Assembly (NCBI GenBank): GCA_937925525.1
Contig: CALALS010000200.1
Coordinates: forward strand, 1-32,497
From: an uncultured Flavobacteriales bacterium
GTDB taxonomy: Bacteria; Bacteroidota; Bacteroidia; Flavobacteriales_E; Vicingaceae
Length of the DNA: 32,497 bases
Direction: 5' to 3'
Positions 18,757 to 26,511 of the stretch are shown here, piece by piece. The position numbers were made by a program, and so were the translations under genes. Numbering within the stretch: the first letter of the stretch is position 1; the number at the start of each line of letters is the position of its first letter. The notes under the pieces were generated by a model. That model worked only from the letters and a program-made list of their open reading frames with translations. It had not been told where the DNA came from and searched no databases.

Positions 18757-19023
18757 ATGAATTACAAATACGCTATCAAAGAAAAAATGTGGCAATTACC
18801 CATAAGGGAGTACAAAAAAATTCGCAAAGAAATTCCTAAATTAATGGGTAAAACATTAAGAACTTTTGACCGCTATTGTGCTATTAAGATAGATGATTTT
18901 GCAGATATTCCCGCACAGGACTTAGATATAATTGCTTCCTTTTTGAATTGTACAGCCAACGACCTGAAAAATTATTCCGTTTCTAAATCAGGGATACAAT
19001 CTAAAATTACCCGACACCGTTAG
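18757..19023 (+). CDS. Small HTH-like protein of unknown function
   Basis: From the ATG at 18757 the product is 88 residues (MNYKYAIKEKMWQLPIREYK...). In-frame starts at 18733 (ATG) and 18691 (GTG) would extend it. The order of helices resembles a Cro/C1-type helix-turn-helix: the segment KEIPKLMGKTLRTFDRYCAI looks like the DNA-reading part, and DFADIPAQDLDIIASFLNCT like the last two helices. I infer DNA binding but cannot name a family with confidence. Three tandem 20-bp repeats directly upstream are a plausible binding site, which would make it self-regulating. It could control the surrounding element. Confidence 0.55.
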   Translation: MNYKYAIKEKMWQLPIREYKKIRKEIPKLMGKTLRTFDRYCAIKIDDFADIPAQDLDIIASFLNCTANDLKNYSVSKSGIQSKITRHR

Positions 19024-19175
19024 GATATTGTTCTGTATTATACTTAGGTTAACTGATAACTAAGCTTTCTCTTTTTGTCTTAATACAGACATTTCTTTCT
19101 TCCTTAACGATAATATTTACAGGGATTTAGACACCGAATGAAAGCAAAATATTTCGCTCTAACTTTTACTCCTTT

Positions 19176-19183
19176 TACTTTTG
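19176..19183 (+). promoter_or_regulatory. Bacteroidota -7 promoter element
   Basis: TACTTTTG fits TAnnTTTG and lies 40 nt before the ATG of the next small gene; TTTC at 19152-19155 is near the -33 position. Confidence 0.5.
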
Positions 19184-19223
19184 TCTCCAATTAAATTATT
19201 TATTCACTTTTTAAACATTTTTT

Positions 19224-19448
19224 ATGACCACAGAAGAACTAGACTTTGTAGTAAAGCCTAAAAACCTACCAGAATTTATCAAAATCTTGGTTGATTATGA
19301 AATTGACAATGAAATCATCGGACAAAATGACGATAATTATCCCATTATTCACATTGAATACGAACAAGACCATGAAGAAGCAATCATGCAACTCATGGAA
19401 GTTGCAAAAGTTGTCAAAACAGAGGATGAAGAATTAGAAGAAGATTAA
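19224..19448 (+). CDS. Small acidic protein of unknown function
   Basis: This is a 74-residue strongly acidic protein (MTTEELDFVVKPKNLPEFIK... ending KTEDEELEED). It has a regular alpha/beta pattern without cysteines, signal peptide or membrane segment, so it should be soluble and cytoplasmic. It has its own -7 promoter element 40 nt upstream and a clear terminator 18 nt after the stop, so it is a single-gene unit, which supports it being real. I do not recognise the family. Small acidic proteins in mobile elements are sometimes nucleic-acid mimics or inhibitors, but nothing here proves that. Confidence 0.6.
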   Translation: MTTEELDFVVKPKNLPEFIKILVDYEIDNEIIGQNDDNYPIIHIEYEQDHEEAIMQLMEVAKVVKTEDEELEED

Positions 19449-19465
19449 TTTTTTTGACCTTTTTC

Positions 19466-19493
19466 AAGGGTAGTTTTTACTACCCTTTTTTTT
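19466..19493 (+). terminator. Rho-independent terminator
   Basis: AAGGGTAG (19466-19473) pairs with CTACCCTT (19480-19487) around a 6-nt loop, followed by a T-tract. It ends the small acidic protein gene. Confidence 0.88.
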
Positions 19494-19584
19494 GGCTTTT
19501 AGCTGTCAATTATCCAAAACTCCCCTGCTATACAAAAACTAAACGAGCATAGCCAAAAAACCATAAACATTCAACAAACAAAAG

Positions 19585-19614
19585 AAAAGTCAGCCCAACG
19601 TGTTGACTTTTTTT
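19585..19614 (+). terminator. Possible terminator hairpin
   Basis: AAAAGTCA (19585-19592) pairs with TGACTTTT (19604-19611), with an 11-nt loop and a following T-run. No gene is evident just upstream, apart from the unit ending at the terminator at 19466-19493. Confidence 0.45.
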
Positions 19615-19755
19615 GTAGTAGCAACTTTTCCTAGCCACTACAAATACTACCAAAAAACTACAAGTCAATGATTTTTACCTCAAAACCTGATTTCCTTATT
19701 CTTAAAGAAAATTCAACTCATTAAAAAGAAAAAATTAAAAAATAGATTTTTTTAC

Positions 19756-19869
19756 CTACTACAACTACTACACTACTACAAAATAGTTAACTATATAATA
19801 AATAGATATTTATATAATAATATATAGAATAAGAATGTAGTAGTTGTAGTAATTGTAGTAGTGTAGTAG
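19756..19869. repeat. TACTAC/GTAGTA inverted repeats flanking an AT-rich core
   Basis: The left arm contains CTACTACAACTACTACA (19756-19772) and the overlapping CTACTACACTACTACAA (19765-19781). The right arm contains TGTAGTAGTTGTAGTA (19836-19851) and TTGTAGTAGTGTAGTAG (19853-19869), their complements. The two sets are in the same order on each side, so only one pairing can form at a time. The 54-nt centre is over 90% A+T. Scattered TACTAC/GTAGTA words continue upstream from 19616. Confidence 0.75.
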
Positions 19870-19958
19870 CATCAAAAACGATAAAAATCTTTTTGACCCG
19901 TCTTGTTTTGAAATAAGGCGACACAAAAAAATAAAATTAGATATTCAGAAAAAAGCAT

Positions 19959-20049
19959 AAAAAAAGGAGCATTTATTTGCTCCTCTCTTCATCAAAACTA
20001 TACTATCTATGAAAATAGTATTGTCTTACTACTTATGAATTTAGAAAGA
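19959..20049 (-). ncRNA. Candidate small RNA A (promoter plus terminator)
   Basis: On the minus strand the -7 element TATCTTTG (complement of 20055-20062) is followed about 90 nt later by a terminator: AGGAGC/GCTCCT stem (19965-19970 with 19979-19984) and seven Ts (19959-19965). No reading frame of note lies between. The 11-mer AGTATAGTTTT inside it (complement of 19994-20004) recurs in candidate C. No -33 motif is seen. Predicted ends are approximate. Confidence 0.45.
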
Positions 20050-20099
20050 CACGTCAAAGATAATGCTTTTTATATCGAAATAATAGAAAAAACAAATAA

Positions 20100-20118
20100 G
20101 GGGCGACATACTCGCCCC
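20100..20118 (-). terminator. GGGGCGA hairpin, likely minus-strand terminator
   Basis: GGGGCGA (20100-20106) pairs perfectly with TCGCCCC (20112-20118) around CATAC. On the minus strand it is followed by a T-rich tail (TTATTTGTTTTTT). It may end a fourth short minus-strand RNA, but I see no matching promoter to its right. Confidence 0.45.
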
Positions 20119-20235
20119 TCACTGCACAAATAAAATTACTATGGGTAGTAAATTGGATATGGATAGTAAATGTAAGGCTATTTATATAAACAATAACTAA
20201 CTCAAAAAGTAAAAACGTAAAATCAAACTAAGGCG

Positions 20236-20322
20236 CACTAATGTTTCACTAAATACGCACTAAATTTCACTAATTGTTGACTAATTATCCACAAAAACCG
20301 CACTGAGGACGGACTGTTTTTG
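20236..20322 (+). repeat. Eight phased CACTAA-like units (origin-like iterons)
   Basis: Units begin at 20236, 20247, 20258, 20268, 20279, 20290, 20301 and 20312, all 11 bp except one of 10 bp. They start CACTAA (four times), GACTAA, CACAAA, CACTGA and GACTGT. The spacing equals one helical turn, so the motif repeats on one face of the DNA. This could also be described as 22-bp iterons made of two half units. A perfect DnaA box is embedded in the fifth and sixth units. Confidence 0.65.
20285..20293 (+). promoter_or_regulatory. DnaA box TTATCCACA
   Basis: The nine bases are an exact match to the strong DnaA box. On its own this could be chance, but it lies inside phased repeats and near AT-rich DNA. 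Confidence 0.5.
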
Positions 20323-20375
20323 GTAGGTTTTATGTTTTTGTCTAATCCTAAAATTACTATACAGGTTAAACATCT

Positions 20376-20427
20376 GTACTGATATAGCTATACACCCTTG
20401 ACTAAGTGTACTAAAATAGCTATACAC
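20376..20427 (+). repeat. Two 20-bp direct repeats, 32 bp apart
   Basis: GTACTGATATAGCTATACAC (20376-20395) and GTACTAAAATAGCTATACAC (20408-20427) match at 18 of 20 positions, with a shared palindromic TAGCTA. The start-to-start distance of 32 bp is about three helical turns, as expected for a protein-binding pair. Confidence 0.75.
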
Positions 20428-20520
20428 AATTTCATTAAGAATGAAGAAAAAAGATATAAAATAGTAGTAGCAAAAAATAAGAATATGTTATTAAAGTCAG
20501 AACATCGGTAAGGAGTCATT

Positions 20521-20590
20521 GAAAAAGGGAGAAAAATTCTCCCTTTAGTGATTAGGCAGATGAAGAAACTACCAATTTAAACCCCTGCCT
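20521..20590 (-). ncRNA. Candidate small RNA B (promoter plus terminator)
   Basis: On the minus strand the -7 element TAAATTTG (complement of 20596-20603) is followed by about 70 nt that end in a 10-bp perfect stem (20524-20533 with 20537-20546, 3-nt loop) and five Ts. The 5' part holds a second complementary pair, AGGCAG and CTGCCT, that could form a first hairpin. No reading frame of note. Confidence 0.45.
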
Positions 20591-20619
20591 GTTTACAAAT
20601 TTAACTATTTAATTGAATG

Positions 20620-20696
20620 AAAAAAGGAGCAATTTGCATCACTCCTTTTTAGTTTTGGCTTTTAAACTAAAACCATATTAACTAATGAAAAAACTA
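20620..20696 (-). ncRNA. Candidate small RNA C (promoter plus terminator)
   Basis: On the minus strand the -7 element TACCTTTG (complement of 20702-20709) is followed about 75 nt later by a 9-bp stem (20621-20629 with 20642-20650) that works as a terminator in both directions. The RNA would begin with AGTATAGTTTT, the 11-mer also found in candidate A, and has an internal GTTTTAGTTT/AAAACTAAAA complementary pair. It ends only 17 nt before the promoter of candidate B. Confidence 0.45.
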
Positions 20697-20911
20697 TACT
20701 GCAAAGGTAATACAACGACAATGAATAATCCTAATTAATAACTTACCTTTTAAGAATTAGAATAATGATTATTGTATTTTTTATTCATTAGAATTTGCGA
20801 GTTCTAAACTTCTGATTTACATTTACAAAAATATTGTTTTTATGGCGTAAGCTGTAATTCTTGACAAAGAAAACTGGTAATTTTTAACAATCCAAGAGTT
20901 ATAAGCAATAC

Positions 20912-20937
20912 GCTCACCGAATGGGGTGGGCTTTGTT
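20912..20937 (+). terminator. Terminator-like hairpin
   Basis: GCTCACC (20912-20918) pairs with GGTGGGC (20925-20931), with one T-G pair, followed by TTTGTTT. It may end a short plus-strand transcript or protect the response regulator gene from read-through. Confidence 0.5.
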
Positions 20938-21037
20938 TATTTCGGATTGTGGGTATACCAGTACCTCTTTGTCGAGTAGATAAATGCTTCACCCCTACTT
21001 ATTTTATAGTGGGGATGATTTAAAAATTAGAACCACT

Positions 21038-21409
21038 ATGATAAAAGTATTACTCGTTGATGACAGCTCTGTATTCAGAGAAGCTTTAAAAAAAACATTA
21101 AAGGTACTTCCCACCCTGCAAATAGTAGGAGAATGTAAAGACGGATTAGAAGTCCTTCCCTTTCTGAAAAAGAACTCCGTAGATGTTATTTTCATGGACT
21201 ATGAAATGAAAAGATTAAACGGAGCAAAAACCACCCGATTGGTCAAAGAAAATTTTCCCGAAATAAAAATCATAGGATTATCTGTTTGTGATGATGATTT
21301 TGTAAAGCAGGCTTTTATAAAAAACGGAGCTGATGAATTTATCATAAAACATGAATTTTCAATAAACAAAATAGCTACTGAAATCAACTATTATGAAAGC
21401 ACTATCTAG
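21038..21409 (+). CDS. Stand-alone response regulator receiver domain
   Basis: The protein is 123 residues and consists only of a CheY-like receiver. Visible active-site residues are D8/D9 (LLVDDSS), the phosphate-accepting D54 (IFMDYEM), S82 (IIGLSV) and K104 (FIIKHE). The sequence MDYEMKRLNG has lysine where most receivers have proline after the methionine. The body is of the NarL/LuxR type, but the protein ends where the DNA-binding domain would normally begin. It must act through a partner or be a truncated form. The ATG at 21038 matches the usual family start; the in-frame extension to 20984 is not conserved in type. No histidine kinase lies in the window. Confidence 0.85.
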   Translation: MIKVLLVDDSSVFREALKKTLKVLPTLQIVGECKDGLEVLPFLKKNSVDVIFMDYEMKRLNGAKTTRLVKENFPEIKIIGLSVCDDDFVKQAFIKNGADEFIIKHEFSINKIATEINYYESTI

Positions 21410-21564
21410 GTATTTGTACTTAAACAAATCTAAGTATAAATACGGATAAAGCAATTAATAATCAACAACTTACCGAAAATGAGTAAAAACAAGCCTTTCG
21501 TTAATTTTATTTGGAAGGAAACAAAATAAATTCTTAAAATCGTAAATCATAAAGCAAAATAACT

Positions 21565-24500
21565 ATGAATAAACTACTGAAAATCCTTAGCCTGCTTTTT
21601 ATAGTAATCAGTATGGCAGTAAATGCTCAAACGAGCTGTAATTCACCTATTACATCAACCATAGATACGGTATGTAACTATCAAAATTATTATATACCCG
21701 TTGGGCAAGGTGTCAGTTGGCATCAGTTTACCGGAACAGGAGAAAATGTTCAGATGAATTTAATACAAGGTTTTACCGTTCCGGGTTGCGTGACGAAAAT
21801 GACTTTATTAGACAGTTGTAACGGAACCGTTTTAGCAATGGATAGTATTGTGGCAGGAGATTCAGTTTTAACACTGACCGCCTTTACTACTGTTATCGGA
21901 CATAGCTATAAGGTTTTAGTAGAAAAAAACAATAGTACGTTTGATGCAAATTATGAAATATGTTTTCTCAGACCAACTTTGGCAATGGGGAATGGTTTTA
22001 TATGTATGGGTGGAAGTATATCATCATTTACTGTAAGACCCTTTCAAACAGGGGTTATTTCACAAAATGGCTTATGTGGAGGCACAAATAATAATTTTTG
22101 TGTACATAATCCCATTACACCTGTAGGGATGGATTTTGTTGGTATAGAAGTAGCCCAAGACTTTAATATTGCTTTAAATGATATGGGAGAAGTATATACA
22201 TGGGGACAAAATGGAAGTGGAGAATTAGCAGTTCCTACCTCTACACCTAGTTTAAACTGTCCGTTTAAAACCGGAATTTGTGATGCAGTAAAAGTAGATG
22301 CAGGCTATCAATATTCAGTAGTTCTTTTATATGATAGTACAGTTACCACATTTGGTGTAAATCAAAGAGGACAATTAGGAAACGGAAATAATACAACAAC
22401 TCATATCCCTCAAACAGTCTCAAGCTTAACCCAAGTAACAGATATTAGTACGGGTTATTCACATACTCTGGCGATAAGAAAAGATGGTACAGTTTGGTCA
22501 TGGGGAGAAAACAGATACGGAGAATTAGGTAATCATTTATTGACTTCATTTCAAGGAGGGGGAGCAATTGCTTCAAATGTTCCTGTTCAGGTGACATTTG
22601 CTAATGGAACGCCATTAACTAAAATAAAACAAGTTTCGGCAGGACGTTGGTTTAGTATGGCACTGGACAGCAACGGAAATGTTTATACATGGGGTGACAA
22701 TAGCTTTAAGCAATTAGGGTATGCAACTTCACCTGCCTATAATCATGTTCCTACGATGCCTTTTACTAATACAGCTATTGACATTGCCTGCAATCAATCT
22801 ACTGCTTTTGCATTAATTGATAGTTTGAATATGTTAGCTTGGGGCTCCAATTCGTATGGTGAGCTTGCAAATTGTTCAGTAAGCTCAAATGATAGTTATC
22901 CAATAAACGCTACTGTTTTTCCATCAGCAGTAGCAAAATTGGTTGCTCAATCTTCGATGGACCACTCTTCTGCTATTTTAAAAAATGGAAAAATAGTTTC
23001 TTGGGGATTTGACCTTTTGGCAAATAACTTTGGAAATTGCAATGGAGTGAATAGCTGTAGTTATATTTACCCAGATTCAACAGGCTGCTTTTACATACCC
23101 AATGAAAAACCAAGTTTGGATTTTAAAGTATTGGGCTTTCCAAATGATACAGCAATATGTAACGGTTCAAGTATTTTAATTGACCCAACTATATTTCCAC
23201 AAGGCGGAATATACGACTGGGGAAACAGTAATAATGACACTACCCTGTTTTTAACCATTACAAATGATACAACTGTTTATCTGACATATACTTTTTGTAA
23301 TAGAGTTTATACCGATAGCATGAAAATATCACTAAAAACCTTTAGCGCAGCATTTGAACAAGACACCATAAAAGTATGCTATGGCACGGACTCATTGCTA
23401 TTACCATTAATAGGAGTAAACGGAGACGCACCGTTTACATACCTATGGACACCAACCAATGCCGTAAGCTGTGATACCTGCCCAACCCCTTACGGATATT
23501 TAAACCCTACAGGAGTAACCACTTTCTTTTTAACCGTAACAGACAGTAACGGATGTATTGGCAGCGACAATATAAACGTATTGGTAACTCCACAACTGAC
23601 CGCACCTATATTGTTGACAGGGCAAATACATTCCTGTACAGCAGACAGTATGTACTGTTTTGCACCATCAGGAGTTACCTATAATATTAATGCACCTACC
23701 GCTACTTTTATCAATCAAATCAATAGCGACTGTTTTACTATTAAGTGGAATATCAACCCTGACGGTTCATCCAACGCAGAACAATTTACGGTAATTATTA
23801 CCGATAATGCAGGTTGTCAGGATTCCAGTCAAATCAATTTAATTGCCTGTTGCGGAGGGGCAGTAGGCGGGCAATCCATTACCTTTAACGATACTAAAGC
23901 CTCACAAGCATTTATCGACTATCCTTCCCCTGCTCACCCATCTCGAACAGGAATAAGTCAGTTTGGTACAGGCTGGAGCAATGCTATCTCATATACCACA
24001 GCCAACCATATAGACATTAACGGAACATTTACCGTTGACCAAAACCTTACCTTTGAAGAAGCCAATGTAAAACTTAGTCCTTACTCAAAAATAGTAGTAA
24101 ATTCAGGAGTTACATTAACTATTTCAGGCTCTTACCTTCATGCTTGCCAAGACACCATGTGGGATGGTATCTATTTAAAAGCAGGAGCTAATCTGGTAGT
24201 TACAAGCAGTTATTTTGAAGATGCTTTAAATGCTATTGTATCCGAAAACGGAGCACCGTATTCTATTACATCAAGTACCTTTAACAAAAATTATATTGGA
24301 ATACTAATAGAACCATATACAGGAAGCCATACAGGGTTTATTGATGAATGTACCTTTTCATCAGTAAACTTAAATAATTATTTATCTGTATCAGGCATAT
24401 TTAGTGGCGGTTCTAAACTAATTTCGCCTTATCTTGGCGATAAAGCCCACATAGGAGTAGATGTAAGAAGTGTATATGATATTCATATTGGCGATGCTAA

Positions 24501-26511
24501 TTATTTGAATAAAAACATTTTTACCAATATAGAAAACGGAATACGCACATCTTACTCAGGCACTAAAATTGAGAATAATACATTTACTAACATTATAGAA
24601 CCCGGTGTGGTGGCTTTTGCTCCGATACACAGAGCCATTTGGATTACCAATGTGGCAAGTGCAGGTACTCAGCAATCTAACAACAATATAGTATTTGTGT
24701 GGGGAGCTAACCAAAATAACAAAGGCAATACTTTTACCAATTGCCAGTTTGGTGTGTGGTGTAATGAATCCCACCATTTAGAAATATTGGAGAACGATTT
24801 TACCCAAATAGCCACAGCAGGTATATACTATACTAACTTAACCAACATTAATTACAATGCCGTAGAGGTTTTAGATAACACTTTTACTGATTGCTTTAGG
24901 GGCGTAGCCGCCATAACCAACCCCAGAGCCGACAGCGAGATTTACAAAAACACTTTTACCTATACCAACGCCATGACTAACGGAATTGGCATATTAATAC
25001 AAGAAAACAATACAGGAGCAAGGTTTAACCAACACAGATTATCAGCATATTGCAACACTATAACTGAAGCAAGAACAGGAGTAAAACTCACTAACCTCAT
25101 AAAAACCCACACAAACAGAGACAACATAAAACTATATGTTTCTAATAATAGTAATATTACCAGTGAAGGATTACATACTCAAAATTGCTATGGCAGCGAT
25201 ATTAACCAAAATACGGTATATGCAGCAAACAGAGACCAAAACTGGACAACGGGTTACAGATTAGATATGGGAGGAAACCCCAGAGTAACCTGTAATAAAG
25301 CAAGTTATTTAGGCAAAGGCTATGCCTTTAGCGGCTCACAGCCCGGAACATATTGGGCAGGAAACGATATGTTTCATAATTATTATGGCTTAGAATTGTT
25401 TAACGGTGGTATTATTTATGACCAGGTAACCAATACCACCAGCGGGCAGTTGCCTAACGACAACCGATGGATTGGACAGTATAGCGGAAATTATGCTCAT
25501 ACATATGCAGTGACACCTACTTTTGGAAACCTAACAAGATTGTTTGTTAGACCTAATGGAGTATTTTATCCTTCAGTTAATAAATTTGATGTTACACCAA
25601 TTCAGGCAATTTCTTTGTCCACCAAAAACAATATTAAATGCAAATACAATTGTAATGGTACAAATGTAGGTTCAGGTAGTGCAGGCGACCTTTTAAAAAT
25701 AAGCAACGGTATAGCTAAAAAAATAGTGCAGGATAGTGTTAATTTTAACCAGCACCAATACGAAAAAGCCTTAAAGTGGTGGAATAAAAAGAATTTACTT
25801 ACAGCACTGTTAAATGACAGCATTATTTCACCCGACAGTGTGTTACAACAATTTAAAGACAGTATGCAGCAAGCAGGTTTTGGAATATTAGATAGCATTA
25901 ATGGTATTTTGTGTAATCCTGATAATGACACAGCAATCATTAGCCCAAGCATTACCGCTAATCTACAAGCTTATGCCGCTGATAAAATAGACAGTAACAT
26001 CAAAACGATTAATACTATCTGTTTGGTGCAACAACTAGCAGGCAGAGATTTAAATGCACAAGAAAAACAGCAATTAGAACAAATAGCCCAACTCTGCCCC
26101 TTAACTGATGGAGTAGCTGTGTATATGGCAAGGGTTATTTTAGACCCATTAGATACGATAAGATATACTAATTCCTGTGAAATTCAATCAGTAACTACTA
26201 ACGGAAACAGACTGGGCTTAGAAACAGATGATGAAGATTATAATCAGGAATTGGAAGAAGAAGCAGGATTTATGCTTTATCCTAACCCTAACGATGGAAG
26301 AATTACGGTTAACTACAAATTAAGTGCAACCCAATTAGGAAACTTAGTGATTATGGATATGATGGGTAAAGTCTTATATGAACAAGAACTAAGCCCGAAA
26401 AAAGCCGTAGAACAACTTAATTTAACCCATTTAAGTAAAGGTGTGTATCTTTATACCATTCAAGTAAACGGAGAACCCAAACAAAATGGTAAATTGGTTA
26501 TTCAGAAATAG
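21565..26511 (+). CDS. Large T9SS type A cargo with RCC1-like repeats and beta-helix
   Basis: This is a 1648-residue secreted surface protein of unknown role. It has a signal peptide (MNKLLKILSLLFIVISMAVNAQ) and a beta-sandwich-like region to about 135. RCC1-like propeller repeats span about 190-480, with recurring YTWGQN, WSWGENRYGELG and YTWGDNSFKQLG. Next come PKD/SprB-like domains (about 580-760, with TVTDSNGC) and a probable right-handed beta-helix (about 815-1340, many 'NxFTN' turns). A helical stretch (about 1375-1510) leads to a type A sorting domain (about 1570-1648, MLYPNPNDGRITV ... NGKLVIQK). RCC1-like repeats with a beta-helix in one T9SS cargo is unusual. The stop lies 26 nt inside the next gene. 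Confidence 0.88.
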   Translation: MNKLLKILSLLFIVISMAVNAQTSCNSPITSTIDTVCNYQNYYIPVGQGVSWHQFTGTGENVQMNLIQGFTVPGCVTKMTLLDSCNGTVLAMDSIVAGDSVLTLTAFTTVIGHSYKVLVEKNNSTFDANYEICFLRPTLAMGNGFICMGGSISSFTVRPFQTGVISQNGLCGGTNNNFCVHNPITPVGMDFVGIEVAQDFNIALNDMGEVYTWGQNGSGELAVPTSTPSLNCPFKTGICDAVKVDAGYQYSVVLLYDSTVTTFGVNQRGQLGNGNNTTTHIPQTVSSLTQVTDISTGYSHTLAIRKDGTVWSWGENRYGELGNHLLTSFQGGGAIASNVPVQVTFANGTPLTKIKQVSAGRWFSMALDSNGNVYTWGDNSFKQLGYATSPAYNHVPTMPFTNTAIDIACNQSTAFALIDSLNMLAWGSNSYGELANCSVSSNDSYPINATVFPSAVAKLVAQSSMDHSSAILKNGKIVSWGFDLLANNFGNCNGVNSCSYIYPDSTGCFYIPNEKPSLDFKVLGFPNDTAICNGSSILIDPTIFPQGGIYDWGNSNNDTTLFLTITNDTTVYLTYTFCNRVYTDSMKISLKTFSAAFEQDTIKVCYGTDSLLLPLIGVNGDAPFTYLWTPTNAVSCDTCPTPYGYLNPTGVTTFFLTVTDSNGCIGSDNINVLVTPQLTAPILLTGQIHSCTADSMYCFAPSGVTYNINAPTATFINQINSDCFTIKWNINPDGSSNAEQFTVIITDNAGCQDSSQINLIACCGGAVGGQSITFNDTKASQAFIDYPSPAHPSRTGISQFGTGWSNAISYTTANHIDINGTFTVDQNLTFEEANVKLSPYSKIVVNSGVTLTISGSYLHACQDTMWDGIYLKAGANLVVTSSYFEDALNAIVSENGAPYSITSSTFNKNYIGILIEPYTGSHTGFIDECTFSSVNLNNYLSVSGIFSGGSKLISPYLGDKAHIGVDVRSVYDIHIGDANYLNKNIFTNIENGIRTSYSGTKIENNTFTNIIEPGVVAFAPIHRAIWITNVASAGTQQSNNNIVFVWGANQNNKGNTFTNCQFGVWCNESHHLEILENDFTQIATAGIYYTNLTNINYNAVEVLDNTFTDCFRGVAAITNPRADSEIYKNTFTYTNAMTNGIGILIQENNTGARFNQHRLSAYCNTITEARTGVKLTNLIKTHTNRDNIKLYVSNNSNITSEGLHTQNCYGSDINQNTVYAANRDQNWTTGYRLDMGGNPRVTCNKASYLGKGYAFSGSQPGTYWAGNDMFHNYYGLELFNGGIIYDQVTNTTSGQLPNDNRWIGQYSGNYAHTYAVTPTFGNLTRLFVRPNGVFYPSVNKFDVTPIQAISLSTKNNIKCKYNCNGTNVGSGSAGDLLKISNGIAKKIVQDSVNFNQHQYEKALKWWNKKNLLTALLNDSIISPDSVLQQFKDSMQQAGFGILDSINGILCNPDNDTAIISPSITANLQAYAADKIDSNIKTINTICLVQQLAGRDLNAQEKQQLEQIAQLCPLTDGVAVYMARVILDPLDTIRYTNSCEIQSVTTNGNRLGLETDDEDYNQELEEEAGFMLYPNPNDGRITVNYKLSATQLGNLVIMDMMGKVLYEQELSPKKAVEQLNLTHLSKGVYLYTIQVNGEPKQNGKLVIQK

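Larger units (their letters stand above)
19494..20983. other. 1.5-kb gene-free region rich in repeats and hairpins
   Basis: No convincing protein gene is visible on either strand. The stretch holds, from left to right, a possible terminator, TACTAC/GTAGTA arms around an AT-rich core, a candidate small RNA, a GGGGCGA hairpin, phased CACTAA-like units with a DnaA box, a pair of 20-bp direct repeats, two more candidate small RNAs and a hairpin near 20912. The parts are listed separately. As a whole it resembles a replication or transfer control region. Confidence 0.6.

Noticed and set aside
19610..19870. TACTAC repeats as a CRISPR array
   Set aside because: The units are short, imperfect and run in both orientations, with no regular spacers and no cas genes nearby.
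20035..20149. A 32-codon plus-strand frame (MNLERHVKDNAFYIEIIEKT...) overlapping a hairpin
   Set aside because: It overlaps the minus-strand promoter of candidate RNA A and the GGGGCGA hairpin, has no promoter or other support, and is short enough to be chance.
25602..25952. A 116-codon minus-strand frame inside the large T9SS gene
   Set aside because: It lies antisense to well-supported coding sequence and has no promoter or recognisable product.
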